Shown: positions 26,863 through 35,545 of the stretch, piece after piece
How positions within the stretch are numbered: position 1 is the stretch's first letter
Layout: each line of letters starts with the position of its first letter
DNA from: TMP-24 sp041397305
Lineage (GTDB): Bacteria; Pseudomonadota; Alphaproteobacteria; Rhodobacterales; Rhodobacteraceae
DNA length: 64,000 nt
Reading direction: 5' to 3'
Assembly: GCA_041397305.1 (NCBI GenBank)
Contig: JAWKWX010000006.1
Coordinates: 1-64,000 of the forward strand
Notes under the pieces: model-generated
What the model was told of the DNA's origin: nothing
What the model saw: the letters and a program-made list of their open reading frames with translations, nothing else
The model's database searches: none
Position numbers and translations under genes: made by a program

Positions 26863-28884
26863 TCAGAGCGTTGCCGCCAGGCGCATGCCCTGATCGATCG
26901 CCCTTTTTGCGTCAAGCTCCGCCGCCACATCCGCGCCGCCGATCACATGGACCGTCCGACCCCGGGCGATCAGAAGGTCGGCAAGGCCGCGCTCGCTTTC
27001 CTGTCCGGCACACAGCACGATTGTTTCCGCCGGGATCAGGCGGCCATTCTCGCGTTCCGGCCCGAACGAGACGCGCAGGCCGGTCATCTCGATCCGCTCG
27101 TAATTCACGCCGCCCAGCATCTCGACACCCTTGGCCTGCAGTGTGGCGCGGTGAATCCAGCCGGTGGTCTTGCCGAGCTGGCGACCCGGACGTTCGGGCT
27201 TGCGCTGCAACAGGAAGACCTGCCGCGCCGCCGGTTGGGGGGCCGGACGGCCAAGCCCGCCTGCCCGCTCCGCCGGGTCGGCGACGCCCCATTCATGGCG
27301 CCAGTCGGCCGGGCGCACCGTCGGGCTCGGATGCGGCTCGACAAGGAATTCGGCCACGTCAAAGCCGATCCCGCCCGCGCCGATCACCGCGACCCGGTCG
27401 CCCGCGACCACGCTGCCGGTCAGGATGTCGGCATAGCTTGCCACCTGCGCACCCGCACAGGTCTCGATCTGGGGATCGCGCGGCCGGACGCCGGTCGCGA
27501 TGATCACCTCGTCGAAACCGCCCAGATCCTCGGGGCGGGCAAGGCAGCTCAGCCTCAGATCGATCCGGCTTTGCTCCACCCGGGTCCGGAACCAGTCGAC
27601 CAGGCCGTGGAACTCTTCCTTGCCCGGCACGCGCCGGGCGAGGTTCAACTGCCCGCCGATCTCGGCCGACCGCTCGAACAGCGTGACCGCGTGGCCACGC
27701 TCATCCAGCGCCAGCGCCGCCGACAGGCCCGCGGGGCCCGCGCCCACCACCGCCACCTTCTTCACCTCGGCCGCAGGCGAAATCGTCAGCTCCGTCTCGT
27801 GGCAGGCACGCGGATTGACGAGGCAGGAGGTCAGCTTGCCCGCGAATGTGTGGTCAAGGCAGGCCTGGTTGCAGGCGATGCAGGGCGCGATCTCGGCCGC
27901 GCGGCCCGCTGCCGCCTTCCGCACGAAATGCGGATCGGCCAGGAACGGCCGCGCCATCGACACCATGTCCGCGCAACCGTCGGCCAGCACCTCTTCGGCC
28001 ACCTCGGGGCTGTTGATCCGGTTCGAGGTGATCAGCGGAATCCCCACCTCGCCCATCATCTTCTTCGTCACCCAGGCGAAGGCCGCGCGCGGCACCGATG
28101 TGGCGATGGTCGGAATGCGCGCCTCGTGCCAGCCGATCCCGGTGTTGATGATCGACGCCCCCGCCGCCTCGACGGCCCGGGCCAGCGTCACCACCTCGTC
28201 CCAGGTCGATCCTTCGGGCACAAGGTCGATCATCGACAGCCGGTAGATCAGGATGAAATCGCTTCCCACCGCCGCGCGAACCCGGCGCACCACCTCGACC
28301 GGCAGGCGCATGCGGTTCTCGTAGGGCCCGCCCCAGCGGTCGGTGCGCTTGTTGGTGTGGGTGACAAGGAACTGGTTGAGGAAATAGCCCTCCGACCCCA
28401 TCACCTCCACCCCGTCATAGCCCGCCTCGCGGGCGCGGGCGGCGGCGGTAACGATGTCGGCGATCTGCTTTTCGATCCCCGCCTCGTCCAGTTCCTTCGG
28501 CGGGAAGGGCGAGATCGGCGACTTGATCGGCGAGGGGGCCACGCATTCCGGCCCGTAGGCATACCGCCCGGCATGCAGGATCTGCATGGCGATCCGGCCA
28601 CCCGCATCATGGACGCGCCCGGTCACCGTCCGGTGATTGTCGATATCCTCGTCCGAGAAGAGACCCGCCGCGCCGGGAAACACCCCGCCCTCGCGGTTCG
28701 GCGCCATGCCGCCGGTGACCATCAGCCCGACGCCGCCGCGCGCCCGTTCGGCATAGAATTCCGCCACGCGGTTCCAGTCGCCCGTCTCTTCCAGATTGGT
28801 GTGCATCGATCCCATCAGCACCCGGTTCGGCAGGGTCACATGCCCAAGGTCGAGCGGCGAAAGAAGATGGGGAAAATTCGACAT
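26863..28884 (-). CDS. fadH: NADPH-dependent 2,4-dienoyl-CoA reductase
   Basis: The 673-residue iron-sulfur flavoenzyme reduces 2,4-dienoyl-CoA in the oxidation of unsaturated fatty acids. Domains in order: an Old-Yellow-Enzyme-type FMN barrel (about 1-330), a 4Fe-4S cluster site CIACNQACL with a fourth Cys in TSCLVNPRA (about 335-360), then FAD (VVGAGPAGLSAALAL near 377) and NADPH-binding folds (VIGAGGIGFDVAEFL near 500). The hydride-relay HAGRYAYG in the barrel matches FadH. ATG 28884 gives MSNFPHLLSPLDLG, the expected N-terminus. No other beta-oxidation gene is adjacent. Confidence 0.93.
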   Translation of the reverse strand: MSNFPHLLSPLDLGHVTLPNRVLMGSMHTNLEETGDWNRVAEFYAERARGGVGLMVTGGMAPNREGGVFPGAAGLFSDEDIDNHRTVTGRVHDAGGRIAMQILHAGRYAYGPECVAPSPIKSPISPFPPKELDEAGIEKQIADIVTAAARAREAGYDGVEVMGSEGYFLNQFLVTHTNKRTDRWGGPYENRMRLPVEVVRRVRAAVGSDFILIYRLSMIDLVPEGSTWDEVVTLARAVEAAGASIINTGIGWHEARIPTIATSVPRAAFAWVTKKMMGEVGIPLITSNRINSPEVAEEVLADGCADMVSMARPFLADPHFVRKAAAGRAAEIAPCIACNQACLDHTFAGKLTSCLVNPRACHETELTISPAAEVKKVAVVGAGPAGLSAALALDERGHAVTLFERSAEIGGQLNLARRVPGKEEFHGLVDWFRTRVEQSRIDLRLSCLARPEDLGGFDEVIIATGVRPRDPQIETCAGAQVASYADILTGSVVAGDRVAVIGAGGIGFDVAEFLVEPHPSPTVRPADWRHEWGVADPAERAGGLGRPAPQPAARQVFLLQRKPERPGRQLGKTTGWIHRATLQAKGVEMLGGVNYERIEMTGLRVSFGPERENGRLIPAETIVLCAGQESERGLADLLIARGRTVHVIGGADVAAELDAKRAIDQGMRLAATL

Positions 28885-28974
28885 GCACCCTCCGGTCAGC
28901 GGCAGGAGCCTGCCCCGAAAGTGCCCCCTATGTCACGGAAGACGCTGCGTCACTTCGGGCACCCTTGCGGTTTC

Positions 28975-29331
28975 TCAACCCTCGCGGCAGTGCTGGCGGA
29001 AGGCGCGTGCCAGAAGCTCCAGATCGGCACGCAGAAGTGCTATCTCGGCGACAAGATCGGTGCCGTCGGGCGTGCCCGCGCTGATCGCGAAATGGCCAAG
29101 CCGGGCGCCCGAGGCGCGTTCGATCACCTGAAAGACCTGCGCAGCTTCGTCGATGGCAGCGACCGGGATCGGGGCAGTGACGCGCCAGTGCCCCGCCGCG
29201 TCTCCGGCCGGCTCGACCGAGACATCGGCAAGCCGCTCCTTGCCCCACCAGATCTCGATCCCGGGCGCCGTGCCGGCCTTGACCAGCCCGTGCCAGACCC
29301 CCCTGGCGATCCTGCTTTCCACAAGGTTCAT
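28975..29331 (-). CDS. Hypothetical protein, 118 residues
   Basis: I do not recognise this protein. It is soluble, with no signal peptide, and looks like a small alpha/beta domain: MNLVESRIARGVWHGLV, then GIEIWWGKERLADVSVEP, and a helical C-terminus ending RAFRQHCREG. The start was set at ATG 29331 because GAGGGAG lies eight bases upstream; an in-frame GTG at 29340 sits inside that region. It follows the DUF6478-like gene by 13 bp and the secreted protein gene beyond it, so the three minus-strand genes form an operon of unknown function. Confidence 0.7.
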   Translation of the reverse strand: MNLVESRIARGVWHGLVKAGTAPGIEIWWGKERLADVSVEPAGDAAGHWRVTAPIPVAAIDEAAQVFQVIERASGARLGHFAISAGTPDGTDLVAEIALLRADLELLARAFRQHCREG

Positions 29332-29344
29332 CCCGGCCACTCCC

Positions 29345-30103
29345 TCAGATCGGCGCCCGCGGCCGGCGCGACACCACGAAATCGGCGATCGCGATCCGGT
29401 TCATCGACGGACGTTCGACAAACAGGTCGATCCAGATCCGTTCGATCCGCCTTTCGTTCAGGCGAAGCGCATCAAGGTCGAACTCGGCCAAGGCCCTGTC
29501 GCCCTGCCGCAGCAGCCCCGCCGTGGTCTGGGCCGTGGTTCCGCCATGGACGATGTTCAGCCGCGCCAGACAGGATTGCGGCGCCTCGGACCTCAGCGTC
29601 AGATCGACCGCGATCACATGCTGGCTGCCGGTCAGCGCGAAACGGTCGGCCGACACCTGCAGCGACAGCGACAGATAGCTGCCCTGAAAGTCGTAGACCG
29701 ACAGGACCAGACCGAAGGGCGCCCGATCCTCCGCCGCGTTCGGACGCTGGCGCAAGGACACAAGCCCAAGCGGACAATCGTGATAGAGCGTCAGTTCCTC
29801 GCCGACCTTCCGCCCCTGCGGTCCGCCCTCGGGCAGGGCAATCGCCCCCGACCAGGCTTCCGGCCGCCAGGCAAGGTCCGCCATCGGCGGCGCATCGACC
29901 GGTGCCGCGCCCACGCCCAGATGGCCGGTCACCGCCGCCTCCGCCCGCGCCGCCAGCTGAGAGGTCGCGCGACACAGGCTTCTCGCCGCCCCCCGCAGTT
30001 CCTTCAGCGCGTCAAGGTCCATGGACCCGGCCGTCCCGGCCCAGCGCCGCCAGCGCGCCAGCTCGCGCTTCAATCGCCACCTGTCCAACTTGCGGATCGC
30101 CAT
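29345..30103 (-). CDS. Conserved hypothetical protein (DUF6478-like)
   Basis: I recognise this only tentatively as the DUF6478 type found in Rhodobacterales. The 252 residues begin with a basic segment MAIRKLDRWRLKRELARWRR and a helical region (about 30-70). A beta-rich domain follows (about 90-250) with SLRQRPNAAEDRAPFGLVLSVYDFQGSYLSLSL in pieces, and LNERRIERIWIDLFVE near the end, which suggests a jelly-roll or carbohydrate-module-like fold. ATG 30103 was preferred for its N-terminus, but a TTG at 30127 overlaps the upstream stop (TTGA) and has GGAG five bases ahead, so the protein may be eight residues longer. Confidence 0.7.
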   Translation of the reverse strand: MAIRKLDRWRLKRELARWRRWAGTAGSMDLDALKELRGAARSLCRATSQLAARAEAAVTGHLGVGAAPVDAPPMADLAWRPEAWSGAIALPEGGPQGRKVGEELTLYHDCPLGLVSLRQRPNAAEDRAPFGLVLSVYDFQGSYLSLSLQVSADRFALTGSQHVIAVDLTLRSEAPQSCLARLNIVHGGTTAQTTAGLLRQGDRALAEFDLDALRLNERRIERIWIDLFVERPSMNRIAIADFVVSRRPRAPI

Positions 30104-30123
30104 CGGCCCGTCGCTCGCCCTCT

Positions 30124-30756
30124 TCAACGGTTCTCCGACCGCACCTTACTCACAAACTTTTCCAAAAGGCTGCGTTTTTCGTCCGCCGCTAGCGGCTGCT
30201 TGGCCAGGCCAAGCACCGAAAGCGTCACGATCTGGCTATCGAGCGCAAAAAGCGCCCGCCAATAGCCCGGCTCGACATCCTGCCCTTCAAGCCGCGCGCT
30301 GTCGCTGGCAAGGATGTAAAGCACGTCGCCGACCGCCACGATCCGCTGGATGGTCACGGTCCTGGCCTTGCCCGCGCGGCTCAGCGCCTTGCGGCCCTGG
30401 TCCGAGGCCAGGAATGTCGCCATCGACGCGAACGAGGCGGCAAAGACATCGCCCTCCGGCGCGCCCGGCGTCACATAGGCGGTCAGGATCGCCGCCTTCT
30501 TCGGCTTCGCCGCGAACGTCGACTGGCCCAGCGCCGCGCAGCTGCCGAACAGCACGAACGCCCCGCTTTCCAGATTATGGCTGGCCTGCGTGTCGACGCA
30601 GAACCCCGGCGGCGCCGCGATGGTCAAGGCACCCGGCCCGATCTTCATCTTCGCAGGCGCGCCCTTCGCGCTGACCCCGGCCGCGCCGGAGACCAGGGCG
30701 AGCATCACGACAAGCGGCGCGATGACCGCGCGCAGACGCCAGACCGAACCTGTCAC
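30124..30756 (-). CDS. Exported hypothetical protein, 210 residues
   Basis: The product starts with a Sec signal peptide (RAVIAPLVVMLALVSGAAG then VSAKG, cleavage near residue 30). The mature part has a Cys pair (PPGFCVDTQ and LFGSCAALG at about 52 and 73) that could form a disulfide, and alternates strands and helices with no recognised motif. The GTG at 30756 is the only plausible start and follows GGCAGGA. It is first of a three-gene minus-strand unit with two other poorly known genes, and divergent from the CPBP protease gene at 30858. Confidence 0.72.
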   Translation of the reverse strand: MTGSVWRLRAVIAPLVVMLALVSGAAGVSAKGAPAKMKIGPGALTIAAPPGFCVDTQASHNLESGAFVLFGSCAALGQSTFAAKPKKAAILTAYVTPGAPEGDVFAASFASMATFLASDQGRKALSRAGKARTVTIQRIVAVGDVLYILASDSARLEGQDVEPGYWRALFALDSQIVTLSVLGLAKQPLAADEKRSLLEKFVSKVRSENR

Positions 30757-30857
30757 CGATGTCCTGCCTTTCTCCCCCGGCCCCTGAATAGTCCGGGGCG
30801 GCGGCCCGATACAAGCCGGATTGCGCCCGCCCCCCGGCCCCGCATAGGCTCACCGCG

Positions 30858-31760
30858 ATGAAAGACCTCGCCCCCCGTTTCCGCCCGCTTGGCCGCTTCG
30901 CGGCGCCTGTCGCGGCCCAGCGCCAGCCACTCTGGCGGCCGTTTCTCGGCGCGCTCACGGTGGTCGCCCTCTATCTGGCCTTCCTCTTCGCCCTCGGGAT
31001 CTTCCTGCAGCAGCGCTACGGGACACTCCTCGCCGCCGGCATCGCCCAGGCGATGCTCGGCGCCAGCTCGCCCGGCGCGGCGCTCCTGCTCCTCTATTCC
31101 TTCACCGGCATGGCGCTCGCCGTCCTTGCCACCGTGCGCCTGATTCATGGCCGCAGCGCGATCACGCTCTTCGGCCAAGGCCGCACTGCCGTCGCCCACT
31201 TCCTCACCGCAACCCGCGCCGTCCTCGTCGTGGCACTCGTGGCCCTCGTCGTCGCCCTCGCGACCGAACGGCCAGCCCCCGGGCTCGGGCTCTCGACCTT
31301 CCTCCTTTACCTGCCCGCCGCGCTTCTCGGCATCCTCCTTCAGGTGACGGCGGAGGAGCTGGTCTTTCGCGGCTACCTCCTGCAGGAACTGGCGGCGCGC
31401 TTCCGCTCGCCCCTGATCTGGGCGGGCCTCTCCTCGCTCCTCTTCGGGCTCGGCCACTACCAGCCCGGCGCCTATGGCGCGAACGCCTGGCCGATCGTCC
31501 TCTGGGCCGTGCTCTTCGGCCTTGCCGCCGCCGACCTCACCGCCCGCACCGGCACGATCGGCGCCGCGGTGGGCCTGCATTTCGCCAACAATCTCGCGGC
31601 CTTCCTCTTCATCGGCGTCGCGGGCGACATGGACGGCCTCGCGCTCTGGACAAGAACCATCGACCTCGCCGCGCCCGGCGACGTGCTGCCGATTCTCCTC
31701 GTCGATTTCCTTACCATCCTTCTCGCCTGGCTCGCGGTGCGCATCTCGCTTCGGGTCTGA
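30858..31760 (+). CDS. CPBP family intramembrane glutamic endopeptidase (Rce1/CAAX protease-like)
   Basis: A 300-residue polytopic membrane protein with about eight hydrophobic segments. The ABI/CPBP motifs are all present: EELVFRG (about 166-172), FGLGHYQ with its His (near 198) and HFANN (near 241), which together form the intramembrane active site. Bacterial CPBP proteases act in bacteriocin immunity, protein maturation or signalling; the substrate here is unknown. It lies 90 bp upstream of accD on the same strand but has no overlap, so co-transcription is possible rather than certain. Confidence 0.87.
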   Translation: MKDLAPRFRPLGRFAAPVAAQRQPLWRPFLGALTVVALYLAFLFALGIFLQQRYGTLLAAGIAQAMLGASSPGAALLLLYSFTGMALAVLATVRLIHGRSAITLFGQGRTAVAHFLTATRAVLVVALVALVVALATERPAPGLGLSTFLLYLPAALLGILLQVTAEELVFRGYLLQELAARFRSPLIWAGLSSLLFGLGHYQPGAYGANAWPIVLWAVLFGLAAADLTARTGTIGAAVGLHFANNLAAFLFIGVAGDMDGLALWTRTIDLAAPGDVLPILLVDFLTILLAWLAVRISLRV

Positions 31761-31849
31761 CGGGTCCGGAAGACCCGCAGCCGACATTGCATTTCGCCCC
31801 GCCCGGGCTTAATTGGGAGGCTCCGACCAGAGACGAAGGCGATGAGACC

Positions 31850-32755
31850 ATGAACTGGATCACCAATTATGTCCGGCCCAAGATCAACTCGCTCTTCTCG
31901 CGCCGCGAGGTGCCGGACAATCTCTGGACCAAATGTTCCGAATGCGGAACCATGCTCTTCCACCGCGAGCTGGCCGACAATCTGAACGTCTGCACCAACT
32001 GCGACCATCACATGGCGATCACGCCGCGCGAACGGTTCGCGGCCTTTTTCGACGGCGGCGTCTTCACCGAGATCAGGGTGCCCGAACCGATCGCCGATCC
32101 CCTCCATTTCCGCGACCAGAAGAAATATCCCGACCGGATGAAGGCGGCGCAGAAGGCGACCGGCGAGAAGGAGGCGATGCTGGTGGCCGAGGGCGAGATC
32201 GGCCGCACCCGCATCGTCGCCGCCGCCCAGGACTTCACCTTCATGGGCGGCTCGATGGGCATGTATGTCGGCAATGCGGTGATCGCCGCCGCCGAACAGG
32301 CGGTGAAGAAGAAACTGCCGCTCATCCTCTTCTCCGCCGCCGGCGGCGCGCGCATGCAGGAAGGGATCCTCTCGCTCATGCAGATGCCGCGCACCACCGT
32401 CGCGGTCGAGATGCTGAAAGAGGCGGGCCTGCCCTATATCGTCGTCCTGACCCACCCGACCACCGGCGGCGTGACCGCCTCCTACGCCATGCTCGGCGAC
32501 GTGCAGCTGGCCGAACCGAACGCGCTCATCTGCTTTGCGGGCCCCCGCGTGATCGAACAGACGATCCGCGAGAAACTGCCCGAAGGCTTCCAGCGCGCCG
32601 AATATCTCCTCGATCACGGCATGCTCGACCGCGTGACCCACCGCAGGAAGCTGCGCGAGGAGCTGATCTCGATCCTGCGCATGCTCACCCGCCAGTCGCC
32701 GCCGGTGAAAGGCGACCTGCCCGCTCCAGCCAGCAGGGCCAGCGAAACCGCCTGA
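31850..32755 (+). CDS. accD: Acetyl-CoA carboxylase carboxyltransferase subunit beta
   Basis: AccD with AccA forms the carboxyltransferase that makes malonyl-CoA for fatty acids. The 301-residue protein has the N-terminal zinc ribbon with Cys at 29, 32, 48 and 51 (CSECG...CTNC), then the crotonase-like fold with FMGGSMGMYVGNA and FSAAGGARMQEG, and LTHPTTGGVTAS near 200. ATG 31850 gives the standard N-terminus MNWITNYVRPKI; an in-frame start 63 bp upstream lacks family similarity. It is followed by folC, the usual accD-folC order, with an intergenic repeat between them. Confidence 0.96.
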   Translation: MNWITNYVRPKINSLFSRREVPDNLWTKCSECGTMLFHRELADNLNVCTNCDHHMAITPRERFAAFFDGGVFTEIRVPEPIADPLHFRDQKKYPDRMKAAQKATGEKEAMLVAEGEIGRTRIVAAAQDFTFMGGSMGMYVGNAVIAAAEQAVKKKLPLILFSAAGGARMQEGILSLMQMPRTTVAVEMLKEAGLPYIVVLTHPTTGGVTASYAMLGDVQLAEPNALICFAGPRVIEQTIREKLPEGFQRAEYLLDHGMLDRVTHRRKLREELISILRMLTRQSPPVKGDLPAPASRASETA

Positions 32756-32763
32756 TCCCCTCT

Positions 32764-32812
32764 TTCGTTTCCAAATATCCTCGGGGGGTCCGGGGGGCAG
32801 ACAGCCCCCCGG
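32764..32812 (-). repeat. Intergenic hairpin + GTATTT-type repeat copy (accD-folC interval)
   Basis: On minus, stem CCGGGGGGC / GCCCCCCGG (32790-32798 with 32804-32812, loop AGACA) is followed by GACCCCCCGAGGATATTTGG and AAACGAAAGA. It is oriented against the accD-folC direction, so a simple accD terminator role is doubtful. Confidence 0.7.
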
Positions 32813-32844
32813 CCTCCGCCCCGGGGAAACTTCCGAGGTGCAGC

Positions 32845-34116
32845 ATGACGAACGGGTCCGACCTCATCCTCCAGCGGATGATGTCGCTTCATCCCAAGAT
32901 CATCGACCTGACGCTCGACCGGATGCACCGGCTTCTGGCCGCGCTCGGCCATCCCGAACGCCGCCTGCCGCCGGTGATCCATATCGCCGGCACCAACGGC
33001 AAGGGCTCGACCCAGGCGATGATCCGCGCCGGGCTCGAGGCCCGGGGCGACAGGGTTCATGCCTATACCTCCCCCCATCTCGCGCGCTTCCACGAACGGA
33101 TCCGGCTGGCCGGAGAGCTGATTTCGGAAGCGGCGCTGACCCGCATCCTCGACGAATGCGACCGCGCGAACGGCGGCGAAGCGATCACCTTCTTCGAGAT
33201 CACCACCTGCGCGGCCTTCCTCGCCTTCGCCCGCACGCCAGCGGACTGGACACTGCTGGAGGTCGGCCTCGGCGGGCGGCTCGACGCCACCAATGTCGTC
33301 GATGTGCCGCGCCTGACGATCATCACCCCGGTCTCGATCGACCATCAGCAATATCTGGGCGAAACGCTCGCCGAAATCGCGGGCGAAAAGGCCGGGATCC
33401 TCAAGCGCGGCGTGCCCTGCGTGGTCGGCCCGCAGGAAGAGGCGGGGCTTGCGGTGATCGAGGCGAAGGCCGCCCGCCTCGGCTGCCCGCTCCTCGTCCA
33501 TGGCCAGCACTGGCGCGCCTGGGAAGAACGCGGGCGGCTGATCTTCCAGGATGAAAACGGCCTTCTCGATCTGCCGCTGCCCAACCTCCCCGGCCCCCAT
33601 CAGATCGACAATGCGGGCGCGGCGCTGGCCGCCCTCCGCCATCTCGGCGCCGACGAGGCCGTCTGCGAGGCCGCGGTGAGTCGCGCCGACTGGCCCGCGC
33701 GCATGCAGCGCCTGACCCACGGCCCGCTGGTTCAGGCGGCAGGGGCTTGCGAGCTCTGGCTCGACGGCGGCCATAATCCGGCGGGCGGACAGGCGGTGGC
33801 GGCGACGCTCGCGCGCATGGCCCCGAAGCCCACCTATCTCGTCTGCGGCATGCTCAACACCAAGGATGTCGCGGGCTACATGCGACCGCTCGCGCCCCGG
33901 GTGCGGCGCCTGACCGCCGTCTCGATCCCGGGCGAGGCGAACACGCTTCCGGCCGAGGCGACCCGCGATGCCGCCCTTGGCGCGGGTATCAAGGCGGACA
34001 CGGCCGAGAGCCTGCTTGTGGCGATCCGCCGGATCGCGACCGAGGCGCCGGGCGCCCGCATCCTGATCTGCGGCTCGCTCTATCTGGCGGGCTCGGTCCT
34101 GCGCGAAAACGGCTAG
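32845..34116 (+). CDS. folC: Bifunctional folylpolyglutamate synthase / dihydrofolate synthase
   Basis: FolC adds glutamate to dihydropteroate and to folates. The 423-residue Mur-ligase-fold enzyme has its P-loop HIAGTNGKGST at about 46-56, and YTSPHLARFHERIRL (about 74-88) and LEVGLGGRLDATN (about 138-150) typical of FolC. HQIDNAGAALAAL and the Asp-Gly-Gly-His motif in LWLDGGHNPAGGQ (about 308-320) follow in the C-terminal domain. ATG 32845 follows GAGG. It ends the accD-folC unit. Confidence 0.95.
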   Translation: MTNGSDLILQRMMSLHPKIIDLTLDRMHRLLAALGHPERRLPPVIHIAGTNGKGSTQAMIRAGLEARGDRVHAYTSPHLARFHERIRLAGELISEAALTRILDECDRANGGEAITFFEITTCAAFLAFARTPADWTLLEVGLGGRLDATNVVDVPRLTIITPVSIDHQQYLGETLAEIAGEKAGILKRGVPCVVGPQEEAGLAVIEAKAARLGCPLLVHGQHWRAWEERGRLIFQDENGLLDLPLPNLPGPHQIDNAGAALAALRHLGADEAVCEAAVSRADWPARMQRLTHGPLVQAAGACELWLDGGHNPAGGQAVAATLARMAPKPTYLVCGMLNTKDVAGYMRPLAPRVRRLTAVSIPGEANTLPAEATRDAALGAGIKADTAESLLVAIRRIATEAPGARILICGSLYLAGSVLRENG

Positions 34117-34266
34117 GCGGCCCCCGCCCGAAGGCCGGACAGCCGCCCTTTCAGGCCCACGCGCCGGCATACGTTCAGGCATACGTGAACTACACCTGAA
34201 ATCCGGGCGAATTTCCTTGCGAAACAGCCCCTTCGCCGTGGCGCAGCCCCTGCCGTTAACCCGCTG

Positions 34267-35409
34267 TTAACGACCTCGTCCCTGCCGCACCAGGCTGCGA
34301 TAGAGCGCCTCGAACTGCGGATGAATCCAGTCCGGGTCAAACCGGTCCTCCCCCGCCCGCGCCAGCGCCGCAGCACCCAGCGCCTGCCGCGCCGCCTCGT
34401 CGGCCAGCACTTCCTCGACCGCCCCGCAGATCGCCGGAACATCGCCCACGGGAACCACGCGACCCACGCTCTCGTCGATCAGCTCGACCACCCCCGAACA
34501 GGCCGTGGCGACCGCCGGGCAGCCCGCGCGGAACGCCTCGACAATGGTGAAGGGCAAGGCCTCCCAGCGCGAGGTCAGAAGGAACAGATCGGCCGCCAGA
34601 AGATGCAGGTGCGGCTCGGACGTCCGGCCGATGAAGCTGAGGTTCGGCAGGACGCCCTTCTCCCGCGCCAGCGCCTTCAGCGCCGCCTCGTCCGGCCCGT
34701 CGCCCGCCACCACGAAGCGCCAGCCGGGATGGTCCCCCATCAGCCGCGCCACGCAATCGATCAGGATATCGATGCCCTTCTGGTGGGCGAGCCGCACCAG
34801 CGTCAGGATCACCCGGTCGCCGTCGCCCAGAAGCCGCGCCCGCAGCGCCGCCACCTGCGCCGCGTCGACCTCTGGCGGCGGATCGACTCCCAGCCCGATG
34901 ACCTTCAGCCGGTCACGCGGCACCCCGCCGATCGTGGCGAGATCCCCGGCACTGCGATGGCTCGGCGTCACGGTCAGGTCGCACAGCCGCGCGATGCGGC
35001 CAAAGCCCGCGATCCGCTCGGGCTCCGACCCGTGATAGGTCACGATCAGGGGAATGTTCAGCCCCTTGCGGGCAAGGGAAGCCACCAATGCAGGGGCGCT
35101 GTCATGGGCATGGATCACATCGACCGGATGGCGTTTCAGCCAGCGGCGAAGCCGCCAGGCCGCCCGGGCCAGCGCGATCAGGCGCCGGGGCAGCGACCCG
35201 CCGCCGCCCGCCACCCGGTTGACCGGCAGATCGAGGTAGGGATGCCCGGTCCCCGCATTCACCCAGACATCCGGGGAACCAGCCAGCGTCACCTCATGCC
35301 CCTCGGCCACCAGCCAGTCGCGCAAGGCAAGGATATGGCGCGTGATTCCCCCCACACCCAGCTGGGTGCCGATCTCGAGGATGCGCAATTGTTTCGTCGC
35401 GGGCTCCAT
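34267..35409 (-). CDS. Glycosyltransferase family 4
   Basis: A 380-residue GT-B enzyme with retaining GT4 architecture. The N-terminal fold starts RILEIGTQLGVGGITRH (about 8-24) with the GG loop, and the C-terminal fold has LVRLAHQKGIDIL (about 207-219), FVVAGDGPDE and FTIVEAFRAGCPAVATA (about 295-311), the E-x7-E donor-binding region. Soluble, membrane-associated at most. Sugar and acceptor unknown. It is divergent from the second GT4 gene, 137 bp apart, at the left edge of the glycan island. Confidence 0.88.
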   Translation of the reverse strand: MEPATKQLRILEIGTQLGVGGITRHILALRDWLVAEGHEVTLAGSPDVWVNAGTGHPYLDLPVNRVAGGGGSLPRRLIALARAAWRLRRWLKRHPVDVIHAHDSAPALVASLARKGLNIPLIVTYHGSEPERIAGFGRIARLCDLTVTPSHRSAGDLATIGGVPRDRLKVIGLGVDPPPEVDAAQVAALRARLLGDGDRVILTLVRLAHQKGIDILIDCVARLMGDHPGWRFVVAGDGPDEAALKALAREKGVLPNLSFIGRTSEPHLHLLAADLFLLTSRWEALPFTIVEAFRAGCPAVATACSGVVELIDESVGRVVPVGDVPAICGAVEEVLADEAARQALGAAALARAGEDRFDPDWIHPQFEALYRSLVRQGRGR

Positions 35410-35545
35410 TCCGCCTAGATGGCCGGGGCGCGCGCGGCTGGCAAGCGAAAGTCGCGCGGGCGTTGCGGTCCGGCCACCGACAGGCCATGTTCCGGCCAGA
35501 GCGGCCGGATAGGTGCCGCAGCGCGATCAATGAGGGGCCGCTCGG

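Noticed and set aside
26734..30192. 1152-codon open frame on plus spanning LysR upstream region, fadH and the unknown operon
   Set aside because: It is antisense to several well-supported genes, has Arg/Pro-rich shadow composition and no recognisable domain.
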